From positions 1 to 40,959 of the forward strand of contig JAEVZU010000091.1 in assembly GCA_023392075.1 (NCBI GenBank): a stretch of DNA of 40,959 nucleotides. Direction: 5' to 3'. Every line of letters starts with the position of its first letter. Position 1 is the first letter of the stretch. Shown here piece by piece: positions 6,288 through 15,093 of this stretch. Position numbers and translations under genes: made by a program. Source of the DNA: Bacillota bacterium (GTDB lineage Bacteria; Bacillota; Clostridia; Acetivibrionales; DSM-1351). The notes beneath the pieces were generated by a model. That model made no database searches and was not told the origin of the DNA. It worked only from the letters and a program-made list of their open reading frames with translations.

Positions 6288-7901
6288 ATGCTAAAAAGAT
6301 TTACATTAACACTAACCGCTTTATCACTGGTTTTCATCATGTTGTTTTTTTCGGGATGTTCATCAAATAGAGAACCGGAAAATAATGCAAAAACCGATAT
6401 AAAACGGGATGAATTGATTATGTCCATAGGCAGCGAACCCGACGGAGGCTTTGACCCGACCACTGGCTGGGGGAGATATGGGTCTCCGCTGTTTCAAAGC
6501 ACCATCCTGAAAAGGGACAGCGACATGAAAATAGTAAATGACCTGGCAACAGATTATACGGTAAGCAATGACGGACTTGAGTGGACGGTCAAACTGCGCA
6601 GGGATGTCAGGTTTTCGGACGGAAAACCTTTAACGGCGGAAGATGTGGTCTTTACATATGAAACAACAGCCAAAAGTGCTTCTGTAGTTGATCTGAATAT
6701 ATTGAAGAGTGTTACGGCATTGGATGAATATACTGTTAAATTTACACTTAAAAATCCTCAGTCAACTTTTATAAACATACTGGTCAATACCGGCATTGTT
6801 CCAAAACATGCATACAGCAGTGAATACTCTCAGAAACCGCTGGGTTCGGGACCTTTTAAATTTGTTCAATGGGATAAAGGCCAACAGCTCATAGTGGAGG
6901 CAAATCCCGAATACTATGGAAATAAACCCTTTTTCAGGAAAATAACATTTTTGTATTTAAGCGAAGAAGCTGCCTTTGCTGCCGCTCAAGCGGGTGAAGT
7001 GGATGTTGCGGCCATAGTTCCTTCCTTTGCCGGACAAAAGGTAACGGGCATGAAGCTGGAAGCTGTTGAAAGTGTCGATAACCGCGGAATATTGTTCCCA
7101 TATGTAAAACCGGGAGAAAAAACCAAGGACGGTTATCCTATTGGTAATGATGTAACTTCGGATATTGCAATAAGAAAAGCAATAAATTTTGAGGTTGACC
7201 GTAACAGTCTTGTTGACGGAATTTTAAACGGTCACGGCTCTCCGGCTTACAGTGTTTGTGACAAAATGCCCTGGTGGAATCCCGACACGGTAATCAGGGA
7301 TGCGGATGAAGCAGGTGCAAAGCAAATATTATCGGAGGGTGGCTGGAAGGATTCCGACGGTGACGGCATCCTGGAAAAAGGCGCTTTAAAAGCGGAATTC
7401 AACCTGATCTATCCGTCTGGTGACCAAATCCGCCAATCCCTTGCCATAGCAGTTGCCGACAGGGTGAAATCAATTGGTATAAAAATTAATGTTGAGGGCA
7501 AGAGTTGGGATGATATGGAAAAACTCATGTATTCAAATGCCATAATGTTTGGCTGGGGAAGTCAGGACCCTATTGAAATGTATAACCTGTACAGCAGCAA
7601 ATACAGGGGAGTGGATTATTACAATTCCGGCTTTTATATGAATCCAAAGGTAGATGAATATCTTAATAAGGCCATGTCTTCAATAAGCGAAGCAGATGCT
7701 CTCCAATACTGGAAAAAGGCTCAATGGGACGGAAGCACAGGCTTTGGTACGAATGGTGATGCTCCCTGGGCATGGCTTGTAAATCTTGATCATTTGTATC
7801 TGGTAAAAGAAAAGCTCAACATAGGAAAACAAAAGATTCATCCCCATGGACACGGCTGGCCTCTCACCGACAATATTGAAGAATGGCACTGGGAGAACTA
7901 G
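6288..7901 (+). CDS. Nik/Opp-type ABC transporter substrate-binding lipoprotein (family 5)
   Basis: A 537-residue extracellular binding lipoprotein. The lipobox LFFSGC places the lipidated Cys at residue 24. The mature chain begins with LIMSIGSEPDGGFDPTTGW and contains WTVKLRRDVRFSDGKPLTAEDV, the family 5 (peptide/nickel) signature. The C-terminus carries IHPHGHGWPL and WHWEN, rich in His and Trp, which suggests a metal or metal-chelate ligand rather than a peptide; this is inference. The start follows GAGGAGGC about 8 nt upstream. The four downstream genes supply two permeases and two ATPases, spaced or overlapping as one operon. A leader RNA shared with a divergent ECF S component likely controls it. 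An oligopeptide ligand remains possible. Confidence 0.88.
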   Translation: MLKRFTLTLTALSLVFIMLFFSGCSSNREPENNAKTDIKRDELIMSIGSEPDGGFDPTTGWGRYGSPLFQSTILKRDSDMKIVNDLATDYTVSNDGLEWTVKLRRDVRFSDGKPLTAEDVVFTYETTAKSASVVDLNILKSVTALDEYTVKFTLKNPQSTFINILVNTGIVPKHAYSSEYSQKPLGSGPFKFVQWDKGQQLIVEANPEYYGNKPFFRKITFLYLSEEAAFAAAQAGEVDVAAIVPSFAGQKVTGMKLEAVESVDNRGILFPYVKPGEKTKDGYPIGNDVTSDIAIRKAINFEVDRNSLVDGILNGHGSPAYSVCDKMPWWNPDTVIRDADEAGAKQILSEGGWKDSDGDGILEKGALKAEFNLIYPSGDQIRQSLAIAVADRVKSIGIKINVEGKSWDDMEKLMYSNAIMFGWGSQDPIEMYNLYSSKYRGVDYYNSGFYMNPKVDEYLNKAMSSISEADALQYWKKAQWDGSTGFGTNGDAPWAWLVNLDHLYLVKEKLNIGKQKIHPHGHGWPLTDNIEEWHWEN

Positions 7902-7933
7902 TGGAATGACAGTTTGACAAAGGAGTTTCAAGT

Positions 7934-8926
7934 ATGGTACAAACAAGTCTTTTTAAATTTATTATTGGAAAAAGTATCAGAATAATATCGCTGCTGGCTG
8001 CCTTGTGCCTGCTGTCTTTTGTGCTTGTGAGCCATTCTCCGGTCGATCCGGTGCAGGCTTATGTGGGAGCGGACATGGCCAAAGTGAGTCCGGAACAGAG
8101 AGTCAAAATAGCTGAACACTGGGGGCTGGACAAGTCCCCGGCCGAAAGATTTGTACTATGGGGGAAATCACTGTTGCAGGGTGATATGGGCACCTCAATG
8201 ATATACAGAGCTCCTGTCGCCGAAGTTATCAAAGAGCGTTTCCAGGCATCGCTGGCGTTGATGGGAATAGCCTGGGTATTGTCAGGTATTCTGGGATTTT
8301 TAATGGGGATAGCTGCCGCCATGCTCCGCGGAAGCTGGCTTGACAGGCTTATCAAATGGTATTGCCTGACGCTTGCATCCACACCGACATTCTGGCTGGG
8401 GTTATTGCTGCTGATAGTATTTTCTGTCTGGCTTGGTTGGTTTCCCGTTGGAATGGGGGTGCCGGCCGGAGTCCTGAAAGAAAATGTTACAATTGCCAAC
8501 AGATTGAATCATATTATTTTGCCGGCATTGACACTGAGCATCATAGGGGTGGCCAATATAGCGCTTCATACAAGGCAGAAGCTCATTGATGTTCTTGAGA
8601 GCGATTATATTCTATTTGCACGGGCAAAGGGTGAATCAGGCTTAAAGCTTTTGTGGAGGCACGGTCTTCGCAATATAGCACTGCCCGCAATAACACTGCA
8701 GTTTGCTTCCCTGAGTGAGCTTTTCGGCGGATCGGTACTGGCGGAACAGGTCTTTTCGTATCCGGGATTGGGGCAGGCTACAGTTCAGGCCGGTCTGAGA
8801 GGCGATCTGCCGCTTCTTCTTGGATTGGTGCTTTTCAGTGCCATATTTGTATTCACAGGAAATCTGATTGCAGATATTATTTATAAACTTGTAGATCCAA
8901 GGATTAAGGAGGGAAATGTAATATGA
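7934..8926 (+). CDS. Nik/Opp-type ABC transporter permease 1 (NikB/OppB-like)
   Basis: A 330-residue inner membrane permease with six predicted helices. The first helix is near 12-35. The extracytoplasmic HSPVDPVQAYVGAD and HWGLDKSPAERFVLW segments and the early GDMGTSMIYRAPVAEVIKER are typical of the B permease. The ATPase-contacting EAA loop is IDVLESDYILFARAKGESGL (about 217-236). The ATG follows AAAGGAG. The stop overlaps the next permease start (ATGA), so the pair is translationally coupled. It forms the translocation path with permease 2. Confidence 0.92.
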   Translation: MVQTSLFKFIIGKSIRIISLLAALCLLSFVLVSHSPVDPVQAYVGADMAKVSPEQRVKIAEHWGLDKSPAERFVLWGKSLLQGDMGTSMIYRAPVAEVIKERFQASLALMGIAWVLSGILGFLMGIAAAMLRGSWLDRLIKWYCLTLASTPTFWLGLLLLIVFSVWLGWFPVGMGVPAGVLKENVTIANRLNHIILPALTLSIIGVANIALHTRQKLIDVLESDYILFARAKGESGLKLLWRHGLRNIALPAITLQFASLSELFGGSVLAEQVFSYPGLGQATVQAGLRGDLPLLLGLVLFSAIFVFTGNLIADIIYKLVDPRIKEGNVI

Positions 8927-9804
8927 GTGAAATTTCTGCAATTACACGGGATAGCCGGAACAGTAAATATTTAAAATTTATTCCCGTGCTCAACAGAAGA
9001 CAGCGGACTTTGCTTATGCTCGCATCCTCTGTGCTGATCCTGGCCGCAATTATAATTGCAAGCCTGCTTCTGGACGATGAAAAAATAGCCACTCATTTTG
9101 ATGAAAAAAACCTTGCTCCGTCGCTTGAACATCTTTTCGGTACGGATTGGCTGGGGCGGGATATGTTTACCCGCACGGTGAAGGGATTATCCTTGAGCAT
9201 TTATATAGGTTTGACAGCCTCTGCTGTCAGTGTGGTTATTGCTCTGGTGCTTGGTATGAGTGCGGCAACCATGGGAAAGACCGTTGACAGGATCATTACC
9301 TGGATTGTGGATCTTTTTCTTGGAATGCCTCATCTAGTGGCCCTGATCTTAATTGCCTTCACACTTGGAGGCGGGGCAAAGGGAGTGATCATAGGAGTTG
9401 CATTTACCCATTGGACCAGCCTTACCAGGGTCATACGAGCCGAAGTATTGCAGCTGAAATCGGCTGAATTTGTTCAAATCTCCAGACATATGGGAAAAAG
9501 CCGTTGGTGGACAGCCTTCCACCATATACTTCCGCATCTTGTACCACAGTTTTTTGTGGGGTTTGTCCTGCTATTTCCTCATGCCATACTTCATGAAGCC
9601 TCAATAACATTTCTGGGATTTGGCTTGTCACCGCATAAACCGGCAATTGGTGTCATACTGTCCGAGTCGATGAAGTATCTGTCGACAGGAATGTGGTGGC
9701 TGGCATTCTTTCCGGGACTCTCCTTATTGATAATAGTAAGAGCTTTTGACATAATCGGTGAGAATCTCCGTTTGCTTATGGACCCCCACCATGCACATGA
9801 TTAA
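8923..9804 (+). CDS. Nik/Opp-type ABC transporter permease 2 (NikC/OppC-like)
   Basis: A 293-residue permease. The cytoplasmic N-terminus and first helix (about 28-50) are followed by HLFGTDWLGRDMFTRTVKG, the OppC/NikC hallmark. The EAA loop is RAEVLQLKSAEFVQISRHMG (about 168-187), and LHEASITFLGFGLSPHKPAIG is the conserved periplasmic or TM5 segment. It overlaps permease 1 by 4 nt and has GGAGGGAAATGTAAT before its start. It pairs with permease 1 and the two ATPases downstream. Confidence 0.93.
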   Translation: MSEISAITRDSRNSKYLKFIPVLNRRQRTLLMLASSVLILAAIIIASLLLDDEKIATHFDEKNLAPSLEHLFGTDWLGRDMFTRTVKGLSLSIYIGLTASAVSVVIALVLGMSAATMGKTVDRIITWIVDLFLGMPHLVALILIAFTLGGGAKGVIIGVAFTHWTSLTRVIRAEVLQLKSAEFVQISRHMGKSRWWTAFHHILPHLVPQFFVGFVLLFPHAILHEASITFLGFGLSPHKPAIGVILSESMKYLSTGMWWLAFFPGLSLLIIVRAFDIIGENLRLLMDPHHAHD

Positions 9805-9820
9805 AGGAGGCGAATTTTAT

Positions 9821-10741
9821 ATGCTGGAAGTTAATAATCTTTCAATCTCATTTATTCAATACCAGGCAGGATTAAGGCAAAGGAACCTGCAGGTCATTTC
9901 GGATCTCAGTATTAAAATAGATGCAGGTAAAATATTGGCTGTTGTAGGATCAAGCGGTTCGGGAAAAAGCCTCCTCGCGCATGCAATACTGGGTATCCTC
10001 CCTAAAAATGCCATGGTATCGGGTTCCATGCTGTATAAAGGGACGGAACTTACAGCAGAGATACAGAAAAAGCTGCGGGGGACTGAGATAACATTGATAC
10101 CTCAATCCGTTAATTTTCTCGACCCTTTAATGAAGATCGGAGAGCAGGTCCGCTGTTCGGTCCGCAGCGGCAATCCCGGAGAAAAGCAGAAAAATATATT
10201 TAAAAGGTATTCACTGGACGAAAAGGCAGAAAATCAATATCCGTTTCAACTCTCCGGAGGAATGGCAAGGAGGGCCCTGGTTGCATCGGCAGTGGTGGGC
10301 GGGGCAGGGCTGATAATTGCAGACGAGCCTACACCCGGCCTTCACCCCGAAATAGTTAAGGAAACCCTGGGTCATTTGAGGGAGCTTGCCGATGACGGCT
10401 GCGCGGTGATGCTTATCACTCATGACATAGGTACCGCATTAAGTGTAGCTGACAATATAGCTGTTTTTTACTCGGGGACTACGGTGGAGATAGCTCCTGC
10501 AATTGATTTTCAAGGAAAAGGTGAGGCTTTGAGACACCCATATACCAAGGCTCTCTGGAATGCCTTGCCCCAAAATGACTTTCAGCCTGTTGAAGGCTTC
10601 CAGCCCTCACACAGTGAATTTCATAAGTCCGGCTGCCTTTTCGGGCCCAGATGCTCGGAAAGCTCACAGGTGTGTAAATGCAGTACACCTGAAATCCGTG
10701 AACTTCGTAAGGGAAAAGTGAGGTGCCATAATGCAACTTAG
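9821..10741 (+). CDS. Nik/Opp-type ABC transporter ATPase 1 (NikD/OppD-like)
   Basis: A 306-residue cytosolic ATPase. Walker A is GSSGSGKS (about 44-51), the signature is LSGGMARR, Walker B is LIIADEPTPGL and the switch His is in LITHD. The C-terminus has the oligopeptide/nickel C-terminal extension with GCLFGPRCSESSQVC and a final Cys in VRCHN. The ATG at 9821 follows AAAGGAGG (9803-9810); in-frame ATGs upstream lie inside the permease gene. The end overlaps the next ATPase by 11 nt. It energises the importer with ATPase 2. Confidence 0.92.
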   Translation: MLEVNNLSISFIQYQAGLRQRNLQVISDLSIKIDAGKILAVVGSSGSGKSLLAHAILGILPKNAMVSGSMLYKGTELTAEIQKKLRGTEITLIPQSVNFLDPLMKIGEQVRCSVRSGNPGEKQKNIFKRYSLDEKAENQYPFQLSGGMARRALVASAVVGGAGLIIADEPTPGLHPEIVKETLGHLRELADDGCAVMLITHDIGTALSVADNIAVFYSGTTVEIAPAIDFQGKGEALRHPYTKALWNALPQNDFQPVEGFQPSHSEFHKSGCLFGPRCSESSQVCKCSTPEIRELRKGKVRCHNAT

Positions 10742-11330
10742 TGCTAAAAATATAAGTTTCAGATATGGAAAGGGGGATTGGATACTTAAAGATTTCAACA
10801 TTGAACTTAATCAGGGTGAAATCCTGGGTTTGTCTGGTCCCAGCGGGTGCGGCAAATCAACTCTGGCAAAACTTCTCGCAGGATATGAACAGCCTCTCAC
10901 CGGAGCTGTGGAACCGGACAGCCGGACTTTTTTCCAAAAAGGCTTCAATCCTGTACAGCTTGTTTTCCAGCATCCTGAAAAAGCTGTAAACCCACGCTGG
11001 CAGATGCAAAGGATATTGAATGAAAGCTGCAGTCAGGATAAAGCTCTGTACAGATCTTTGGGAATAGAGGAGTCCTGGATGAAAAGATGGCCCAACGAGC
11101 TTTCGGGCGGTGAGTTGCAAAGATTTTGTGTAGCCCGCGCATTGACGCCGCAAACCAGGTTTCTTATTGCAGATGAGATGACAACCATGCTGGATGCCAT
11201 CACCCAGGCGCAAATATGGCATGTAGTGCTGGAATACGCCAAACGGAATAATACGGGTGTTTTGGTGGTAAGCCATGAAAGCCGTCTGATTGATCGTATC
11301 TGTGACAGAGTGGTATATTTGAACTCATAA
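10731..11330 (+). CDS. Nik/Opp-type ABC transporter ATPase 2 (NikE/OppF-like, short)
   Basis: A 199-residue ATPase. Walker A is GPSGCGKST, the Q-loop sits in LVFQHPEKAVNPRW, the signature is LSGGELQR and Walker B is FLIADEMTTMLD with its Glu intact; the switch His is in VVSHES. It lacks the Cys-rich C-terminal extension that OppF/DppF proteins (about 260-330 residues) carry, so it is at the short end of the family, as in NikE. It is the last gene of the five-gene operon; the next sequence is the metE promoter. Confidence 0.9.
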   Translation: MQLSAKNISFRYGKGDWILKDFNIELNQGEILGLSGPSGCGKSTLAKLLAGYEQPLTGAVEPDSRTFFQKGFNPVQLVFQHPEKAVNPRWQMQRILNESCSQDKALYRSLGIEESWMKRWPNELSGGELQRFCVARALTPQTRFLIADEMTTMLDAITQAQIWHVVLEYAKRNNTGVLVVSHESRLIDRICDRVVYLNS

Positions 11331-11357
11331 AAGCAAAGTTGCCTATAAAAGTTCACT

Positions 11358-11386
11358 TTGACAAAAATATATTTTATTGGTATACT
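11358..11386 (+). promoter_or_regulatory. Sigma-A promoter of the metE leader
   Basis: TTGACA (11358-11363), exactly 17 nt, then TATACT (11381-11386). Both hexamers are near consensus. Transcription should start about 11393, giving a leader of roughly 660 nt before metE. Confidence 0.88.
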
Positions 11387-11409
11387 GCAAATAATTCAAT
11401 ATTAAACAC

Positions 11410-11696
11410 AATGATGGAAAGAGTAGTCAGACATAACGTATACAGAGATGCTCCACAATTATAATTGAGCTGAAAGGGAGCAAACAGGCTGTTTGATGAA
11501 GATGGCTCCTGAGTGTCGTACCAAAATTTGACAATTAAGGCTGCGACGGGTTTTCCCGTTATAGAAAAGGAGTATATCCGCATTTGAACGGAGTACTCAT
11601 GGAGATCTGCTTCGCAAGATGCAGGTGAATTGAAGTGGTAACGCGGGAATAATATCCCGTCTTCTTGTTGGTAAGAGGGCGGGATTTTTTATTGTC
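11410..11696 (+). promoter_or_regulatory. T-box riboswitch, methionine specifier, with terminator
   Basis: Stem I starts with the GATGGAAAGAGTAG region and has a distal helix GCTCC/GGAGC (11450-11454 with 11477-11481) and a 3' side GATGAAGATGGCTCCTGAG. The specifier codon is most likely ATG (11502-11504), placed just before GCTCCTGAG as in known T-boxes. The T-box sequence GAAGTGGTAACGCGGG (about 11633-11648) contains the tRNA-pairing bulge TGGT, which fits a tRNA with discriminator A such as tRNA-Met. A terminator, ATCCCGTCTTCTT with AAGAGGGCGGGAT, then TTTTT, ends near 11696. Uncharged tRNA-Met should promote read-through into metE. Confidence 0.92.
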
Positions 11697-11771
11697 CGGG
11701 AAAGTATAAATTTTGAGGAGGTGAGGCGCGACAGTAATAAATTTTGTATTATATTTATATCATTAATATGC

Positions 11772-11965
11772 CCAGGTGCTTTTGACGTTTATCGAGTATA
11801 GTAAGGTTCAAAAGATAATAGGGAATCCGGTGCAATTCCGGAGCAGCACCCACTACTGTAACTTGGACGAAGCTTCCGTGAGAGTAATCTCGCCACTGAT
11901 TATATCGGGAAGGTTGGAAGCGTAGGAAGAAGAGAAGTCAGGAAACCTGCCTGGTCAGCTGCCTG
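11772..11965 (+). promoter_or_regulatory. Cobalamin riboswitch upstream of metE
   Basis: Conserved elements appear in order: AGGTGC near the 5' end, GGGAATCCGGTGCAATTCC, GCAGCACCCACTACTGTAA, GCCACTG, and the B12 box AGTCAGGAAACCTGCCTG (about 11937-11954). This is the AdoCbl/MeCbl-binding aptamer. With cobalamin present it should turn off metE, the B12-independent methionine synthase, which is the known logic for metE switches. It follows the T-box in the same leader. Confidence 0.95.
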
Positions 11966-12005
11966 TGAAACAGCATTTAAAACATCTTGGGGAATGAAGA
12001 TAGGA

Positions 12006-12047
12006 TATAATTAATTATGGCCTATTTTCTCCTGATAAAACGGAGGG
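12006..12047 (+). promoter_or_regulatory. Expression-platform hairpins before metE
   Basis: Two candidate structures follow the B12 aptamer. ATAGG...CCTAT around an ATAATTAATTAT core is followed by TTTT, a weak terminator-like hairpin. TTCTCC (12027-12032) can pair with GGAGGG (12042-12047), which is the metE Shine-Dalgarno sequence. The second would block ribosome binding, so control by the cobalamin switch may be translational. This is inferred from pairing by eye. Confidence 0.5.
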
Positions 12048-12054
12048 AATAATT

Positions 12055-14334
12055 ATGTCAAAAACTGCAATTATCGGCTATCCAAGAGTAGGTAGCCAGA
12101 GAGAACTGAAATTCTGGACCGAAGACTTTTTTAAAGGACAGATTTCTGCCGAAATTTTATTAAACAATTCAAAAATTTTAAGGAAAGAGCATTGGCTCCT
12201 GCAAAAACAAAATGGTATTGATTTCATACCGTCCAATGACTTCTCCTTTTATGACTCGCTTCTGGACACTGCTTATCTTTTAAATGCAATTCCTCAAACA
12301 TACCTTGATCTTGAACTGAACGGACCTGAAACATATTTTGCCATGGCCAGAGGATATCAAGGGGATAAGGGTGATGTAAAAGCCCTGTCAATGCGTAAGT
12401 GGTTCAATACAAACTATCACTATATGGTTCCGGTTTTAAATGAAAAAACAAAAATCAGACTGAACGGGAATAAACCGTTTGAGGAGTATTCCGAAGCCCT
12501 GACTCTGGGAATTGAAACAGTTCCGGTAATTACCGGGCCTTTCACATTTCTAAAACTTGGAGATATCAGGGGTAATGTCCGCAGAGAAGATTATATTCCG
12601 GACATGGTATATGCATATACTCAAATCATAGAGGAATTCAACCGTTTAAACTGCCGTTGGCTTCAGCTGGATGAACCGTCCCTTGTGACAGATCTTGACC
12701 GGCAGGATAAGGAGCTGTTTGTGAAGCTTTATACCGGTCTGCTTAAAAGCAAGGGGAATATCAGGCTAAAGCTTCAAACCTATTTCGGAGATCTTCGTGA
12801 CATATATGAAGATGTTACGGCATTAGGCTTTGACGGAATTGGAATTGATTTTATTGAAGGAAAGGAAAGTCTGGAGCTTATACAAAAGCATGGTTTTCCA
12901 ACCGATACACTGCTTTTTGCCGGTGTTGTCAACGGTAAAAACGTATGGAAGAATGACTATGAAAAAACATTACAGCTTCTTGGCAAGCTGAAAAAATACA
13001 CCGGCGGGGACAGTATCGTCATATCAACCTCCTGTTCGCTGCTGCATGTTCCATATAGCCTCGAAAGTGAGACCTCAATGGACAAAAAATACAAACAGTA
13101 TTTTGCTTTTGCCCGGGAAAAGCTGGGTGAACTGGGGGACTTGAAGGATTTGTACCGGGATCCTGAATATTCTTCAAATAACATGTATTTAAGCAATAAA
13201 ACACTGATAAAGTCCAAACTGGAATATGCAGATGAATCTACAAAGAAAAAAATTACGGAATTGAAGGAAGAAGATTTTATAAGACTTCCTGCCTTTGAGA
13301 CCCGCGAGAAACTTCAAAAGGAAAAGCTGAGCCTGCCCGTGCTCCCCACCACCACAATAGGTTCTTTTCCCCAGACGTCTGATGTTAAAGCCTTGAGGGC
13401 GAAATTGAGAAAAGGGGAAATATCCCTTGAGGATTACAATGATTTTATAAAAAAGAAAATCTCGGAATGTATTGCCGTGCAGGAAGAAATCGGGCTGGAT
13501 GTCCTTGTACATGGAGAGTATGAACGTAACGACATGGTGGAACATTTCGGTGAAAATCTTGAAGGCTTTCTTTTTACCCAAAAGGGCTGGGTTCAGTCAT
13601 ATGGGACCAGATGCGTCAAACCTCCCATCATCTGTAATGACATAAGCCGCCGAAAACCCATTACGGTAGAATACGGCAGATATGCGCAGAGTTTGACATC
13701 AAAACCCGTGAAGGGTATGCTGACAGGACCGGTAACTATTCTCAACTGGTCTTTTCCACGGGAAGATGTTTCAAACAGAGAAATGGCTTTGCAGATAGCC
13801 CTGGCCATAAAGGAAGAAGTCAGGGATCTTGAGTCGGCAGGTATACGGATTATACAGATTGATGAAGCAGCATTGAAGGAAAAGCTGCCTTTAAGAAAAG
13901 CCGACTGGGAGCAGGACTATCTGAACTGGGCCATTCCTGCATTCAGACTGACGCATTCGGCTGCAAGTGCAGATACACAGATCCATACACATATGTGCTA
14001 CAGTGAATTTGAGGATATAGTCAGCTATATTGATGCAATGGATGCCGATGTGATTTCCTTTGAGGCATCCCGTTCCAACCTTTCAATCATAGATGCATTA
14101 AACAGGGCAGGTTTTAAAACGGAGGTCGGACCGGGAGTTTATGATATCCACTCACCCCGTATACCGGGCAGGGAGGAGATCATAGGGGCCATCAGGCTTA
14201 TGCTTGAAAAGATAAGCACTGAAAAATTATGGGTCAATCCCGACTGCGGCTTAAAGACCCGTGAAGAATATGAAACAGTAGAAAGTCTTAAAAATCTTGT
14301 AGCGGCTGCAAAATTTTTGAGAAATTCCTTATAA
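12055..14334 (+). CDS. metE: Cobalamin-independent methionine synthase MetE
   Basis: A 759-residue zinc enzyme that transfers a methyl group from 5-methyltetrahydropteroyl-polyglutamate to homocysteine, the last step of methionine synthesis. It has the double-barrel layout, with the N-terminal domain starting IIGYPRVGSQRELK and the C-terminal domain starting LPTTTIGSFPQT near residue 435. Zinc ligands His646, Cys648 (HTHMCYSEF), Glu670 (ISFEASRS) and Cys731 (NPDCGL) sit at a constant +5 offset from the E. coli positions 641, 643, 665 and 726. Length is normal. GGAGGG lies 7 nt before the ATG. The leader carries a methionine T-box and a cobalamin switch, so the gene should be on when Met-tRNA charging is low and B12 is scarce. 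Confidence 0.98.
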   Translation: MSKTAIIGYPRVGSQRELKFWTEDFFKGQISAEILLNNSKILRKEHWLLQKQNGIDFIPSNDFSFYDSLLDTAYLLNAIPQTYLDLELNGPETYFAMARGYQGDKGDVKALSMRKWFNTNYHYMVPVLNEKTKIRLNGNKPFEEYSEALTLGIETVPVITGPFTFLKLGDIRGNVRREDYIPDMVYAYTQIIEEFNRLNCRWLQLDEPSLVTDLDRQDKELFVKLYTGLLKSKGNIRLKLQTYFGDLRDIYEDVTALGFDGIGIDFIEGKESLELIQKHGFPTDTLLFAGVVNGKNVWKNDYEKTLQLLGKLKKYTGGDSIVISTSCSLLHVPYSLESETSMDKKYKQYFAFAREKLGELGDLKDLYRDPEYSSNNMYLSNKTLIKSKLEYADESTKKKITELKEEDFIRLPAFETREKLQKEKLSLPVLPTTTIGSFPQTSDVKALRAKLRKGEISLEDYNDFIKKKISECIAVQEEIGLDVLVHGEYERNDMVEHFGENLEGFLFTQKGWVQSYGTRCVKPPIICNDISRRKPITVEYGRYAQSLTSKPVKGMLTGPVTILNWSFPREDVSNREMALQIALAIKEEVRDLESAGIRIIQIDEAALKEKLPLRKADWEQDYLNWAIPAFRLTHSAASADTQIHTHMCYSEFEDIVSYIDAMDADVISFEASRSNLSIIDALNRAGFKTEVGPGVYDIHSPRIPGREEIIGAIRLMLEKISTEKLWVNPDCGLKTREEYETVESLKNLVAAAKFLRNSL

Positions 14335-14351
14335 TTAAAAGCAGCAGATAA

Positions 14352-14392
14352 AAAAGAAGGCTTGAAAATTCCGTGTTTTCAAGCCTTCTTTT
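14352..14392. terminator. Bidirectional terminator between metE and nrdG
   Basis: AAAAGAAGGCTTGAAAA pairs with TTTTCAAGCCTTCTTTT around a 7-nt loop. The A-rich left side and T-rich right side let it terminate both convergent transcripts. Confidence 0.92.
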
Positions 14393-14397
14393 GAATA

Positions 14398-15093
14398 TTA
14401 CCAACAAACTGCATTTGGCTGATATTCCTTCATCAACTGCAGAAATGAATTGATTTTTTCCTGAGAATGCGGTTTTTCCATGACCCTGGGCTTTTCATAT
14501 TCATTATAATTTTCAGGGAGCCTGTAAAGGTTCAGGACATATTTGGGTACTGCCGGAAGCTCTTTGGACATAACTATCAGATCTTCCTTTCCCAGCTGTG
14601 GAATCACGGTAGTCCTGACCTCAAAGTCAAGCCCGGCGTCCACCAGCAATTGTATTGTTTCCCTGACATTTTCAGCGCGGACACCCATGCCGCAGATCTC
14701 TTCATACCTGGCAGCGGGAGCCTTATAATCCACAGCAAAATAATCACAGAGCCCATTATCAAGTATTTGTTTAACGGTTGAGGGAGAAGAACCGTTTGTA
14801 TCAAGCTTTATTTTGTACCCTGATTTTGTTATTTCCCTTATGAACGGAATCAGGTCGGGCTGTAAGGTCGGTTCGCCGCCTGAAATAACAACTGCGTCCA
14901 GTAAGCCTGCCCGTTTGTGTAGAAAACTCTCAATATATCCGATTGAAAGTACCTCATGAGTTCCATCCAGTATGGAACGGTTATGGCAGTAAAAACAGTC
15001 GTAATTGCAGCCGGGCGTGAACAATACACAGGAAACCAAACCCGGGTAATCCACCAGCGAACTCTTCACCATACCTGCGATTATCATATCCAT
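14398..15093 (-). CDS. nrdG: Anaerobic ribonucleoside-triphosphate reductase activating protein NrdG
   Basis: A 231-residue radical SAM enzyme that makes the glycyl radical on NrdD. The iron-sulfur motif is CNYDCFYC (about 29-36), i.e. CxxxCxxC, and the SAM-binding GGEPTLQP follows near residue 72. It starts at TAATG, where the nrdD stop and this ATG share a base, so the two are translationally coupled. At 231 residues it is longer than E. coli NrdG (154) but typical for clostridial NrdG with the extended barrel. It acts in the cytosol with NrdD. Confidence 0.95.
   Translation of the reverse strand: MDMIIAGMVKSSLVDYPGLVSCVLFTPGCNYDCFYCHNRSILDGTHEVLSIGYIESFLHKRAGLLDAVVISGGEPTLQPDLIPFIREITKSGYKIKLDTNGSSPSTVKQILDNGLCDYFAVDYKAPAARYEEICGMGVRAENVRETIQLLVDAGLDFEVRTTVIPQLGKEDLIVMSKELPAVPKYVLNLYRLPENYNEYEKPRVMEKPHSQEKINSFLQLMKEYQPNAVCW

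Noticed and set aside
11410..11700. SAM (S-box) riboswitch before metE
   Set aside because: The conserved S-box core is absent, while T-box signature, specifier region and terminator are all present.
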